In this document: in pieces, positions 41,380 to 49,864 of the stretch
How positions within the stretch are numbered: position 1 is the first letter of the stretch
Layout of the letters: each line of letters starts with the position of its first letter
Assembly (NCBI GenBank): GCA_964504305.1
Contig: CAZDEB010000007.1
Coordinates: forward strand, 134,195-198,194
Reading direction: 5' to 3'
Origin: UBA11606 sp964504305
Lineage (GTDB): Bacteria > Actinomycetota > Acidimicrobiia > Acidimicrobiales > Aldehydirespiratoraceae
DNA length: 64,000 bases
Notes under the pieces: generated by a model
What the model was told of the DNA's origin: nothing
Databases searched by the model: none
Seen by the model: only the letters and a program-made list of their open reading frames with translations
Program-made: the position numbers and the translations under genes

Positions 41380-42741
41380 GTGGCCCAGCGGCAGCAACAA
41401 TCCATTGCGCTGGCTCGTTCGATCGTGGCCGATGCCCAGCGCGGAGAGTCGGTCGAGGTCTGTGCCGGTAGCGCGGTGCGCACCGAGGTGCGGGTCCACG
41501 GCGGCGCCGTCGAGTCTCTGACGGTTGCCGAAAGCATGGGCGTAGGCGTCCGTGTCATCCGTAACGGCCGCGAGGGGGTCGCCCATGCCGGCAGTTTCGA
41601 CCCCGATGTCGTGCGGTCGCTTCTGGCCGAGGCGCGCGACAATGCTTCCTTTGCTCAACCTGATGATCGTGTGGGTTTCGCCGCCCCGGATGGCGTCGAT
41701 CCGGTCGACATAGATCCTTGGGACGACCGCGTCGGACAAACCAGTGTCGACGACAAAGTCGACATGGCACTCGCTCTTGAGGCCGCAACCCGGGCCGCGG
41801 ACCCGCGAGTACGCGGGGTCCGGGCCTCGATCTATGCCGATACTCGGGCCGAGAGCGCCATCGTCAACTCGCTCGGAATCGACCGTTGGGACCGCGGCTC
41901 GTCGGTGTCGATGTCCACGAGCGCTCTGCTCGACGACGTCGGCGGAGGAACCCGCACCGGTTCGGCCGTTGATGCCGCAGTGGCACCGGAGGAGATCGAC
42001 ACTGCGGCGCTGGCAGCGCGTGCCGTCGAGCGAGGGGTGCAGCTACTCGGCGCGCGCCGGCCCCTGTCTGGTCGGCCGCTGGTTGTGCTCGAACCGCGGT
42101 TTGCCGCCACGGTGCTTGGCATAGTTGCTTCGATGTTGTCGGGCGAACGGGTGGTCAAAGGCCGTACTCCTTTTGGTGATCGGTTGGGTTCACCGGTGGC
42201 AGCTCCGACGCTGACGATGTTTGACGAGCCGACCGACCCGCGCTCACTTGGTGCGTCGGCGATCGACGGCGAGGGGCTCGCTTGTCGGCGGGTGCCACTC
42301 GTCTCGGCCGGGGTGCTCGACGGTTTTTTACACGACAGCCGCAGCGCCCGCGGTTTGGGAGTTGTTTCGACGGGGTCAGCGTTGCGGTCGGTTCGAGGGA
42401 CGCCCAGCCCTGGTTTTCGCTCATTGAATGTCGCCCCCGGCGAAGGGTCGCTCGAGTCTCTCATTGGCGGCATCGACGACGGCCTCTTGGTTTGCTCGCT
42501 TCAGGGACTCCACAGTGGCGTTAATGCCGTCAGCGGTGATCTATCGGTTGGGGTCGAAGGGGTGAGGATCCGAAACGGCGAACTGGCCGATCCGATCCGG
42601 GAAGCCACGTTGGCCGGAGCGATACCGAGGATGCTGCTCGACATCGTCAGCGTTGGTGCCGACCTCGAGCGCCAGCCGAGCGGCGCTTTCGTGCCATCGG
42701 TCGTGCTCGACGGATTGGCGCTCGGTGGCGACGATGACTGA
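41380..42741 (+). CDS. TldE/PmbA-family protein, second paralog
   Basis: A 453-residue paralog of the preceding gene. Shared blocks are GVGVRVIRNGREGVAHAGS and SGDLSVGVEGVRIRNGELAD; HExxxH is again absent. It could be an alternative partner for TldD, making two different heterodimers with distinct specificities, or a divergent copy with a new function. GTG start 4 bases after the tldE stop. The conserved pattern between the two copies suggests an old duplication rather than a recent one. Confidence 0.85.
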   Translation: MAQRQQQSIALARSIVADAQRGESVEVCAGSAVRTEVRVHGGAVESLTVAESMGVGVRVIRNGREGVAHAGSFDPDVVRSLLAEARDNASFAQPDDRVGFAAPDGVDPVDIDPWDDRVGQTSVDDKVDMALALEAATRAADPRVRGVRASIYADTRAESAIVNSLGIDRWDRGSSVSMSTSALLDDVGGGTRTGSAVDAAVAPEEIDTAALAARAVERGVQLLGARRPLSGRPLVVLEPRFAATVLGIVASMLSGERVVKGRTPFGDRLGSPVAAPTLTMFDEPTDPRSLGASAIDGEGLACRRVPLVSAGVLDGFLHDSRSARGLGVVSTGSALRSVRGTPSPGFRSLNVAPGEGSLESLIGGIDDGLLVCSLQGLHSGVNAVSGDLSVGVEGVRIRNGELADPIREATLAGAIPRMLLDIVSVGADLERQPSGAFVPSVVLDGLALGGDDD

Positions 42742-42751
42742 GCCGTCAGCG

Positions 42752-42757
42752 TAGTAT
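42752..42757 (+). promoter_or_regulatory. -10 hexamer of uppP
   Basis: TAGTAT ends 10 nt before the ATG at 42768. Confidence 0.4.
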
Positions 42758-42767
42758 CAGCGCCCGT

Positions 42768-43577
42768 ATGCCGATCCTTCACGCCATTGTTCTGGGCATT
42801 GTGCAAGGCATTTCGGAGTTTCTGCCGATCTCCTCCAGCGCCCATCTCGAGCTCACCCGATGGCTTTTCGGGTGGGACGAACTCACCGACGAACTCGAGA
42901 CATCGTTCGATGTCGCCGTGCACCTCGGCACCCTGGTCGGAGCGATTGCTTACCTTCGTCGAGACGTGTGGAAGTACCTCACCAAAGGGTTGGCGCCGCT
43001 CGGCGGCAAGCCGCTCGATACCGATGGGCGGATCGCGTGGTTCTTGGTGGCGTCGGTGCTGCCGGCCGGCGTCACCGGCGTTTTGCTCAAAGACCAGATT
43101 GCCAAGCTCGACAGCATCGCCATGATCGCGGTGATGCTCATCATCTTTGGCCTCGTCTTGTTGGCGGCCGATCGCCTTGCGCAACGACGTTCGCTGGACG
43201 AATTCAATCTCAGGGACGCGCTGGCCATGGGCGTCGGACAGGCGCTGGCTCTTCAGCCAGGTGTCAGCCGTTCGGGGGCCACGCTCACGGTCTGTCGAGG
43301 GCTCGGTTTTGAGCGTGATGCTGCCGCCCGTCTTGTGTTCTTGATGAGCCTGCCGGTGATCGCCGGTGCTGGGGTGTTCTCGCTTCTCGACGCGTCGATC
43401 CCTTCCGATTTCTGGCCGGCCTTTATTTGGGGAATGGTGGCTTCGGCGCTGACCGGTTTTGCGGCGGTATGGGGCACGCTGCGCATCATCCGGACACGAA
43501 CCTTCCAGCCCTTCGTCGCGTACCGTGTAGTGGCCGGCGTCTCGGTGTTGTTGATCCTTGCCACCGGGTGGCGTTGA
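42768..43577 (+). CDS. uppP: Undecaprenyl-diphosphatase
   Basis: A 269-residue membrane enzyme that recycles undecaprenyl diphosphate for peptidoglycan synthesis. Motifs are GISEFLPISSSAHLEL near the N-terminus (E and S/H of the active site) and QPGVSRSGATLTVCRGLGFERD (PGxSRS), with about seven to eight helices. It gives bacitracin tolerance when overproduced. Ends convergent to the SAF-domain gene. Confidence 0.95.
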   Translation: MPILHAIVLGIVQGISEFLPISSSAHLELTRWLFGWDELTDELETSFDVAVHLGTLVGAIAYLRRDVWKYLTKGLAPLGGKPLDTDGRIAWFLVASVLPAGVTGVLLKDQIAKLDSIAMIAVMLIIFGLVLLAADRLAQRRSLDEFNLRDALAMGVGQALALQPGVSRSGATLTVCRGLGFERDAAARLVFLMSLPVIAGAGVFSLLDASIPSDFWPAFIWGMVASALTGFAAVWGTLRIIRTRTFQPFVAYRVVAGVSVLLILATGWR

Positions 43578-43593
43578 GCAGCGCTATCTGCGG

Positions 43594-44226
43594 TTAGCCC
43601 ACTAGTGCGATCGCGACTCCACCCATCGACATCGACTTGATCACGTTTGGCGCTTCGGCCGCGGGGGTGGCAACCGTTATCTGACCATCGCCGACGTCGA
43701 CAACCACGGCGGCGGGCACAACCAGGTAGGCATCGAGGGCGTCGAACAGGTCGACTCGGTTCCCCACGACATAGATGTCGGCATCGACATCAAGGGTTAG
43801 TCCGACATAGCCAGCCTCGAGGCGGGCGCCCAAGGCCGAAGGTGCGAATGCTACGAGACGCTGATCTCGCAGTATTTCCCCGGCCGCGACCGCAACGCTG
43901 ACCCGCATCCCCGTTGGGTCTGACGATGCAGCGTCGGCTGGCACAGCGATTGTGGGCAAATCGGTCCAAGCAAAGTCGTCAGCGCCGATCGTGTCGCCGG
44001 CCGCAAGATCGTTTTGCATCACCAACACTTGTGCAGCGGTACCCCATTGGTCTCGGTTGGCTGCCGCGCTCGATTGGGCGCTACTGAGTCGAGACCCCAA
44101 AACGAGGCCGATAGCGACGACGGTTGTTAGGCGTCCGAGGCGGTAGCGCCGCCCGGACGAGCGAAGGCGCGATCTGAGGACAGAAACGTCGAAGGAATTG
44201 GCTGCTGGGCGCGAGAGCTCAGACAT
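43594..44226 (-). CDS. CpaB-like SAF-domain protein
   Basis: A 210-residue protein with an N-terminal membrane helix (residues ~35-55) and a SAF domain (AAQVLVMQNDLAAGDTIGADDFAW, then VSVAVAAGEILRDQRLVAF), as in CpaB/RcpC proteins of Flp/tad pilus systems. GGAGATTTCC precedes the ATG. No other pilus genes are in the window, so the assembly role is an inference; a stand-alone SAF protein is also possible. Confidence 0.75.
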   Translation of the reverse strand: MSELSRPAANSFDVSVLRSRLRSSGRRYRLGRLTTVVAIGLVLGSRLSSAQSSAAANRDQWGTAAQVLVMQNDLAAGDTIGADDFAWTDLPTIAVPADAASSDPTGMRVSVAVAAGEILRDQRLVAFAPSALGARLEAGYVGLTLDVDADIYVVGNRVDLFDALDAYLVVPAAVVVDVGDGQITVATPAAEAPNVIKSMSMGGVAIALVG

Positions 44227-44301
44227 CGGAAATCTCCACAAAAGAGTTGGGTTCGGCGGGGAAGTCGAACGATCAGATTGCGGAGCGCGATGCGCTCGAG
44301 T

Positions 44302-44682
44302 TCAGCTGTCCGAAGACGCAGCTGTTGTCGAAGTCGATGTGGCCGTCGAGGACGACGAATTAGACGAGCCGTTGGAATCGGCCGACGAGTTGGTTGAGGT
44401 TGACGAGTCCGACTTGCTGTCGCCAGAAGTCGAGCCGGACGACTGAGACTCGGAGGTTGCGGTGGAGGACGGCTTGGAACTCGAGCCGTGATCGTTCTTG
44501 TAGAACCCGTCGCCTTTGAAGGCAATGCCTACCTTCGAGAAGACCTTCTTGACCTCGGCGCCACAGACCTTGTCCTCGCCGTCGTGGGTTTGCGGGCACA
44601 CAGTGAGGCTGTCGTCTGAGAACGATTGCCAAAGCTCAAACATCTCGCCGGTGCGTTCGCAGCGGTAGTCATAGGTCGGCAC
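44302..44682 (-). CDS. FmdB-like zinc-ribbon protein with long Ser-rich tail
   Basis: 126 residues. The start (PTYDYRCERTGEMFE) matches the FmdB zinc ribbon, but the second ligand is Thr (CERTG) and the later pair is spread out (CPQTHDGEDKVCG), so the zinc site is probably degenerate. AFKGDGFYKNDHG is the usual end of the family's core; the last ~60 residues are almost all Ser, Thr, Asp, Asn and Ala and must be disordered. Start GTG is supported by TATCCT 7 nt upstream. Function unknown. Confidence 0.75.
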   Translation of the reverse strand: MPTYDYRCERTGEMFELWQSFSDDSLTVCPQTHDGEDKVCGAEVKKVFSKVGIAFKGDGFYKNDHGSSSKPSSTATSESQSSGSTSGDSKSDSSTSTNSSADSNGSSNSSSSTATSTSTTAASSDS

Positions 44683-44689
44683 GACGTGG

Positions 44690-44695
44690 AGGATA
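44690..44695 (-). promoter_or_regulatory. -10 hexamer of the FmdB-like gene
   Basis: TATCCT on the minus strand ends 7 nt before the GTG at 44682. Confidence 0.45.
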
Positions 44696-44720
44696 CCGGC
44701 GGTCACCCGGCGCGGCACCG

Positions 44721-44726
44721 TACGAT
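44721..44726 (+). promoter_or_regulatory. -10 hexamer of plsY
   Basis: TACGAT ends 6 nt before the GTG at 44733. It sits 25 bases from the divergent FmdB hexamer. Confidence 0.4.
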
Positions 44727-44732
44727 GTCGAC

Positions 44733-45290
44733 GTGCTGTTGGTTGTGGGGATCGTCGTCGCCTATTTGGTGGGAACTTTTCCTACCGCGTTGATGATCGG
44801 ACGACGGATCGGAACCGACCCGACCAAGCACGGGTCGCGCAACCCGGGGGCGTCGAACGTCTACCGGTTGAGCGGCAAGCGGGCTGGCATCATTGTTGGT
44901 GTCATCGACGCCCTCAAAGGGGCCGTACCGGTGTTGATCGCGTTGTTGGTGGCGGGTCGCCCCGAGGCTCACGCGGTGTGGGCCGCGGCCGTTGTTGGTC
45001 ATGTCTGGCCGGTACAGCGCCGTCTGCGCGGTGGGAAAGGCGTGGCGACCGCGGGCGGCGGCGGACTCATGATCAACCCGCTGATAGCGGTTGCTTGCGC
45101 CGCACTGTTCTTTTTGGTCGTCAAGTTCGGGCGGGTAGCGGCGTTGGGTTCGCTATCGATCGCGTTGGCGTTCCCGGTGGTCAGCCTCGTCGCCGGCCGA
45201 CCGATGTGGGAGGTCGCGGTGTCTGCGGGTATCGCGGCAATCTTGGTGGTTCGCCACCAATCAAATATTCGCAAGATGCTGCGACACTGA
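44733..45290 (+). CDS. plsY: Acyl-phosphate:glycerol-3-phosphate acyltransferase
   Basis: A 185-residue membrane enzyme that acylates glycerol 3-phosphate in the first step of phospholipid synthesis. Conserved blocks are YLVGTFPTALMIGR, HGSRNPGASNVYRLSGKRAG and GHVWPVQRRLRGGKGVATAGG, with five hydrophobic segments. Length fits PlsY. GTG start with a leaderless promoter pattern. Confidence 0.93.
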   Translation: MLLVVGIVVAYLVGTFPTALMIGRRIGTDPTKHGSRNPGASNVYRLSGKRAGIIVGVIDALKGAVPVLIALLVAGRPEAHAVWAAAVVGHVWPVQRRLRGGKGVATAGGGGLMINPLIAVACAALFFLVVKFGRVAALGSLSIALAFPVVSLVAGRPMWEVAVSAGIAAILVVRHQSNIRKMLRH

Positions 45291-45356
45291 AGCTCACCTT
45301 TCGTTGGGCTGCGCCGACGGGCGAATAAAGGATGGCGAGTACGTGATGGTGAAGAG

Positions 45357-46274
45357 ATGATGAGCGACAGTCGGCCAGGAGACAGTAGGTCAGAAGAGAA
45401 GGTGCGTACCGCGGTCATCCCCGCGGCCGGACTCGGAACCCGCTTTTTGCCGGCCACCAAAGCCCAACCCAAGGAAATGTTGACTGTGGTCGACCGGCCG
45501 TCGATTCAGTGGGTGGTCGAAGAAGCTGTTGCGGCCGGGATCGACGATGTGTTGATTATCACCAGTCCGGCCAAGAAGGCTCTCGAAGACCATTTTGATC
45601 GTATGCCCGAGCTCGAAGCGCTCCTTGAGGCCAAAGGCAAGGACGACCTTTTGCACAGCGTTCGGAGAATCTCCGATCTGGCGACGTTTCATTTCACCCG
45701 CCAAGGAGCGCCGCTCGGACTCGGTCACGCCGTTTTGATGGCGGCCCGCCACGTCGGCGATAGGCCTTTTGCGGTGCTGTTGCCTGACGAACTCATGCCC
45801 GACGGCGGCGCCACGTTGCGTCGCATGATCGAAGTGACCGAGCAGACCAACGAGTCGTGTGTTTCGCTCTTTGCGGTTGATGGTCCGGATATTTCCAACT
45901 ACGGCTGCGCCGGTTTTGATCACCGCGATGGTGATCTTGTCAACATCGATCGCATTGTCGAGAAGCCGGCATTTGCCGATGCGCCCTCAAACCTGAAGGT
46001 CACAGGGCGGTACGTGTTCACCCCCGAAATTTTCGAACGACTCGAGCGCACCCCTCCCGGTAAGGGTGGCGAGATCCAGCTGACCGATGCCATGGCCATG
46101 TTGATTGGCAATCCGGGCCTCCGCGGTGTTGTGATCGACGAAGCCGGATACGACGCTGGCCAGAAACTTGATTGGTTGCGGGCCAACATCGAACTTTCCT
46201 TGGATGATCGCGAAGCGGGTGAGGCCGTGGCGACCATGCTTCGCGAGATCGTGGAGCGACGTTCGCTCGGGTGA
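45357..46274 (+). CDS. galU: UTP-glucose-1-phosphate uridylyltransferase
   Basis: A 305-residue nucleotidyltransferase that makes UDP-glucose for cell-wall and storage sugars. The nucleotide-binding block VIPAAGLGTRFLPATKAQPKE lies near residues 20-40; IQWVVEEAVAAGIDDVLIIT, LGHAVLMA and GEIQLTDAMAML follow, as in GalU. Start ATG at 45357, or the next ATG three bases on. Precedes the molybdenum-cofactor genes by ~50 bases but seems unrelated in function. Confidence 0.95.
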   Translation: MMSDSRPGDSRSEEKVRTAVIPAAGLGTRFLPATKAQPKEMLTVVDRPSIQWVVEEAVAAGIDDVLIITSPAKKALEDHFDRMPELEALLEAKGKDDLLHSVRRISDLATFHFTRQGAPLGLGHAVLMAARHVGDRPFAVLLPDELMPDGGATLRRMIEVTEQTNESCVSLFAVDGPDISNYGCAGFDHRDGDLVNIDRIVEKPAFADAPSNLKVTGRYVFTPEIFERLERTPPGKGGEIQLTDAMAMLIGNPGLRGVVIDEAGYDAGQKLDWLRANIELSLDDREAGEAVATMLREIVERRSLG

Positions 46275-46325
46275 CCAACCGCGGCCTGGGTTGGGTCGTC
46301 CGGTTTGGAGTGGCATTCTGACGTC

Positions 46326-47528
46326 GTGATTTCTCTTGAAGACGCCCGCGAATTTGTACTCGACCGGATTTCGTCGTTGTCGGCGGTCGAGGTCCCGATT
46401 GCCGAGGCCGATGCAATGGTGCTGGCCGACGCGGTTGTCGCGACCGAGCAGGTGCCGCCATTTGCCAATACGGCCATGGACGGGTTTGCCGTGAGGTCGG
46501 CTGACACCACAGACGTTCCCGTTGTTTTGGACATGGTCGGAACTGTTGCGGCCGGTTCGACATTTGAGGGCACGCTCGAGGCCGGTCAGGCGATCCGGAT
46601 CATGACCGGCGCGCCGATGCCGGCGGGGGCCGACGCAGTGGTGATGGTCGAGCGAACGGTTCTCGCCGCTGACGAACAAAGCGTCGAGATCGAGATCACC
46701 GTTCCGGTAGGCAATCACGTGCGCGGCGCGGGCGAAGACGTCCAACCCGGTGACGTCTTGTTTCCCGCCGCAACCTTGCTCACCCCCGGCCACCTTGGTG
46801 TGCTGGCCAGTGTTGGGGTCAGGGCTGTCGAGGTGATCCGGCGGCCCCGGGTCGGAGTAATTTCCACCGGAGACGAATTGGTTGACGACGACCGGCCTCT
46901 GATGCCGGGAGAGATCCGCGACTCCAACCGTCACACTCTTTTGGCGTTGGTGGCAGCCTCAGGCTGCGAAGCCGTCGATCTCGGCATCGCGGTCGACGAC
47001 CCCGACCTCATCCGGCGAGCCTTCCTCGACGGGGCCGAGACGTGCGACGCCATCTTGTCATCGGGGGGCGTGTCGATGGGGGCGTTCGACTACGTCAAAG
47101 TGGTGCTCGACGAGATCGGCGACATGCGTTGGATGCAAGTGGCGATCAAGCCCGCCAAACCTTTTGCCTTTGGACTCATCGGTGATGTCCCCGTATTTGG
47201 GTTGCCCGGCAACCCGGTCTCATCGATGGTCTCGTTCGAATTGTTCGCCAGGCCATCGCTCGAGATCATGGCCGGCCAGCCCCGATCGCCGCTCCCGATC
47301 GTTGCGGCGATAGCCGACGATTCGCTGTCTCACAGCGCTGATGGCAAGACTCACTTCTTGCGGGTGATGGGTCGCGTCGAAGCCGATGGTCGATGGCATG
47401 TCTCGCGGGCGGGCGGTCAAGGGTCTCATCAACTCACCGCGATGGCCCGCGCCGATGCCCTTGCCGTATCTGCGGATGGCGCGGTCATCGAGCCGGGCGA
47501 CGAGGTGGGCATCTTGGTCCTCGGGTAA
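46326..47528 (+). CDS. moeA: Molybdopterin molybdenumtransferase
   Basis: A 400-residue MoeA enzyme, which inserts molybdate into adenylylated molybdopterin. The N-terminal domain has VPPFANTAMDGFAVRS and GQAIRIMTGAPMPAGADAVVMVE; the MogA-like fold has STGDELV, ILSSGGVSMGAFDYVK and VFGLPGNPVSSMVSFELF. GTG start with a short leader. It begins the moeA-moaA-moaC cluster. No molybdoenzyme gene is visible in the window. Confidence 0.95.
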   Translation: MISLEDAREFVLDRISSLSAVEVPIAEADAMVLADAVVATEQVPPFANTAMDGFAVRSADTTDVPVVLDMVGTVAAGSTFEGTLEAGQAIRIMTGAPMPAGADAVVMVERTVLAADEQSVEIEITVPVGNHVRGAGEDVQPGDVLFPAATLLTPGHLGVLASVGVRAVEVIRRPRVGVISTGDELVDDDRPLMPGEIRDSNRHTLLALVAASGCEAVDLGIAVDDPDLIRRAFLDGAETCDAILSSGGVSMGAFDYVKVVLDEIGDMRWMQVAIKPAKPFAFGLIGDVPVFGLPGNPVSSMVSFELFARPSLEIMAGQPRSPLPIVAAIADDSLSHSADGKTHFLRVMGRVEADGRWHVSRAGGQGSHQLTAMARADALAVSADGAVIEPGDEVGILVLG

Positions 47529-47538
47529 CGTGGAGGCT

Positions 47539-48522
47539 GTGACTTCACCACTTGTCGATGGCTTTGGCCGGGTTCACCGAGATCTGCGCATTTCGGTAAC
47601 CGATAGATGCAACTTTCGTTGTACCTACTGCATGCCGCAGGAAGGCATGCAGTGGCAGCCCCGTGAGGACATCCTGACCTTTGAAGAGATCGAACGCCTC
47701 GCTTCGATCATGGTCGAGCGCTATGGCATCGACGGGATCCGACTTACCGGTGGCGAGCCTTTGGTGCGGGCCCATCTGCCGTTGCTGGTCGAGAAACTCG
47801 CGGCGTTGGATGTCGACGTGTCGATGACCACCAACGGCGTGTCACTACCGTTGTTGGCCGACGACCTTAAAGCCGCTGGGCTTCGGCGGGTGAATATTTC
47901 GCTCGACTCTTTGCAGCCCGATCGATTCCTCGAGTTGACCAGACGGGCTGAACTTGATCGTGTCCTCGTTGGCATCGACGCGGCTATTGCGGCCGGCTTC
48001 GATCCGGTCAAGATCAACGTCGTCGTAATGAAAGGGATCAACGACGACGAGGTCCTCGACTTTGCCGAGTTTGGACGCAACAAGGGTGTCGTGGTGCGTT
48101 TCATCGAGTTCATGCCCCTCGACGCCGACGAAATCTGGAACAAGAGTCTTGTGCTCACCCAGGCCGAAATCCTCGAGCAGTTGTCTGAGGAGTACGAACT
48201 CGAACCAGTCACGCGGACCTCTGCGCCGGCGACCCGTTGGCGTTACGCCGACGGCGGGGGAGAGATTGGCGTGGTCGCGACTGTGAGCGAGTCGTTTTGC
48301 ACCACGTGTGATCGTGTGCGAATCACCGCCGATGGTCAGTTCCGTTCGTGCCTGTTTGCTACCGAAGAGACCGATGTGCGGGCGTTGCTGCGCGACGGTT
48401 CCTCCGACGACGTGGTTGCCGAAGCTCTCGAACGGACCGTGGCTTCCAAATGGGCTGGTCACCAGATCGACCAGGTCCAGTTCATTCGACCGCGACGTTC
48501 CATGTCAGAGATCGGCGGCTGA
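47539..48522 (+). CDS. moaA: GTP 3',8-cyclase
   Basis: Radical-SAM enzyme that rearranges GTP in the first step of molybdenum-cofactor synthesis. The N-terminal radical-SAM cluster is CNFRCTYC, and the second cluster uses CTTCDRVRITADGQFRSC. The 327-residue length is normal. The start GTG follows TGGAGG, ten bases after the moeA stop. The usual C-terminal GG is present as SEIGG. Confidence 0.95.
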   Translation: MTSPLVDGFGRVHRDLRISVTDRCNFRCTYCMPQEGMQWQPREDILTFEEIERLASIMVERYGIDGIRLTGGEPLVRAHLPLLVEKLAALDVDVSMTTNGVSLPLLADDLKAAGLRRVNISLDSLQPDRFLELTRRAELDRVLVGIDAAIAAGFDPVKINVVVMKGINDDEVLDFAEFGRNKGVVVRFIEFMPLDADEIWNKSLVLTQAEILEQLSEEYELEPVTRTSAPATRWRYADGGGEIGVVATVSESFCTTCDRVRITADGQFRSCLFATEETDVRALLRDGSSDDVVAEALERTVASKWAGHQIDQVQFIRPRRSMSEIGG

Positions 48523-48533
48523 CCGAGTCGTTC

Positions 48534-48539
48534 TAGACT
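48534..48539 (+). promoter_or_regulatory. -10 hexamer of moaC
   Basis: TAGACT ends 7 nt before the moaC ATG, 11 bases after the moaA stop. Confidence 0.4.
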
Positions 48540-48546
48540 CAGCGCC

Positions 48547-49029
48547 ATGTCCGACTCCGGGTTCACTCATCTCGATCCTCAAGGCCGGGCGCGCATGGTC
48601 GATGTCACGCCCAAGGAGCCGAGCCACCGTCGAGCCACGGCGCGTGGGCGCGTTTCGATGACCTCGCAAACCGCTACCGCGGTCGCTCAAGGGGCGATGA
48701 AAAAGGGCGACGTCTTGGCGGTGGCGCGGGTTGCGGGTATCCAGGCCGCCAAACGAACTTCTGATTTGGTTCCTTTGTGCCACCCGCTGATGATCGGCGC
48801 GGTCACGGTGAATTTCGAAATAAACGAGGCGTCAATCGAGATCGAAGCGTCGGTCGACACTTTTGATCGCACCGGCGTCGAGATGGAGGCGCTCACGGCG
48901 TGTTCGGTCGCGGCCCTCACGATCTATGACATGTGCAAGGCGCTCGACCGTTCGATGGTTATCAGCGACATTGCGTTGTGGGAGAAGACCGGTGGGCGAT
49001 CAGGCCACTATCTCCGAAACGCCGACTGA
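48547..49029 (+). CDS. moaC: Cyclic pyranopterin monophosphate synthase
   Basis: Partner of MoaA; converts 3',8-cyclo-GTP into cyclic pyranopterin. The 160-residue protein has ARMVDVTPKEPSHRRATARG, LVPLCHPLMIGAVTVN and GVEMEALTACSVAALTIYDMCKA, all MoaC signatures. It has its own leaderless promoter pattern despite lying just after moaA. Confidence 0.96.
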   Translation: MSDSGFTHLDPQGRARMVDVTPKEPSHRRATARGRVSMTSQTATAVAQGAMKKGDVLAVARVAGIQAAKRTSDLVPLCHPLMIGAVTVNFEINEASIEIEASVDTFDRTGVEMEALTACSVAALTIYDMCKALDRSMVISDIALWEKTGGRSGHYLRNAD

Positions 49030-49076
49030 TCTGTCAGCCCGCTGACATTAACTATGGGTAAAACTTGACGTTCGGA

Positions 49077-49106
49077 TTGCTTTGCTGTGTCGGTTCGTCA
49101 TACAAT
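49077..49106 (+). promoter_or_regulatory. Promoter TTGCTT-N18-TACAAT
   Basis: TTGCTT at 49077 and TACAAT at 49101 are spaced 18 bases. A transcript from here would begin near 49113, after the upstream GTG at 49087, so it supports the start at 49198 and a leader of ~85 bases with GGAGG. Confidence 0.45.
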
Positions 49107-49197
49107 CGTCACGTGGAGTGCGGGTCTTGCTTTCGGGCGAGACCCTTTCGAAACCACGTTCCCTGCGCTGGTTTCCAATCTGGAGGAATGCCCGAAG

Positions 49198-49665
49198 ATG
49201 TCGACAACGCTTGTTCTGCTTGTCTTGGCTGCCGTGTGGTGCGGCTATTTGGCTACGTGGTGGCGTGACTCACGCCGCCAAGCCGCTCGCCGTGGTAACC
49301 AGATCACCAACTTCTCGTCTGGCATGGGCACCCTTGGCGGATCATCGGTCAGCTCGGCGGTTGGCTCGCTCGGGATGGCTGCTCGCCAGTTCGAGCTCAT
49401 GCCGCGTTCCATTAACGCCGCGGCCCGCCGCCGCCAGCAAATAGTTACCGGGTTGGCGGGCGCCGCCGCGGTAACGTTGCTCGCCTCGTTTGTATTCGGC
49501 GCCCCGGCCGTGCTGCTTCACGTGATGATCGACATGGCTCTCGGCGGCTACGCCTACGCAATGGTGCAGCGACGCAACCTTGCCGCCGAGCGCGAAATCA
49601 AGGTGCAGATGCTGCACCCCGAACGCGTTGCATCGATCGCTGGGCGACGCTTGGTCAACGGCTGA
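49198..49665 (+). CDS. Membrane protein, unknown function
   Basis: 155 residues from the ATG behind TGGAGGAATG; the GTG at 49087 lies upstream of the likely transcription start. Hydrophobic segments at about residues 4-20, 83-100 and 104-125 suggest two or three membrane spans. The basic loop WWRDSRRQAARRG and a Ser/Gly stretch (SSGMGTLGGSSVSSAVGSLG) follow the first. No family recognised. It lies just before the tRNA gene. Confidence 0.6.
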   Translation: MSTTLVLLVLAAVWCGYLATWWRDSRRQAARRGNQITNFSSGMGTLGGSSVSSAVGSLGMAARQFELMPRSINAAARRRQQIVTGLAGAAAVTLLASFVFGAPAVLLHVMIDMALGGYAYAMVQRRNLAAEREIKVQMLHPERVASIAGRRLVNG

Positions 49666-49724
49666 GCAAGCCGCTTTTTGGTTGGCCGGGTCCGCAGCTG
49701 TACCCGCTACGCTGTGACCTCCTC

Positions 49725-49797
49725 GGGGGTGTAGCTCAGTTGGTAGAGCGCCTCGGTCGCATCGAGGAGGCCAGGGGTTCAACTCCCCTCACCTCCA
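49725..49797 (+). tRNA. tRNA-Ala (CGC)
   Basis: GGGGGTG pairs with CACCTCC, including the G3-U70 pair that identifies alanine tRNAs. The D arm GCTCAGTTGGTAGAGC, anticodon stem CCTCG/CGAGG around loop GTCGCAT (anticodon CGC) and T arm AGGGG-TTCAACT-CCCCT are complete. The CCA end is not encoded. TACGCT at 49708 may be its -10. Confidence 0.96.
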
Positions 49798-49804
49798 CCC
49801 CGTG

Positions 49805-49854
49805 AAGTCCCAGGAACTGGCCGCGAGGCCAGCAGCCTGGGACTTTCTAGTTTT
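49805..49854 (+). terminator. Strong intrinsic terminator after the tRNA
   Basis: AAGTCCCAGG and CCTGGGACTT are a perfect 10-bp inverted repeat (49805-49814 and 49836-49845) enclosing a second hairpin CTGGCC-GCGA-GGCCAG, followed by TTTCTAGTTTT. It ends the tRNA transcript and also faces the end of the binding-protein gene. Confidence 0.85.
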
Positions 49855-49864
49855 GCCAGCCCGT

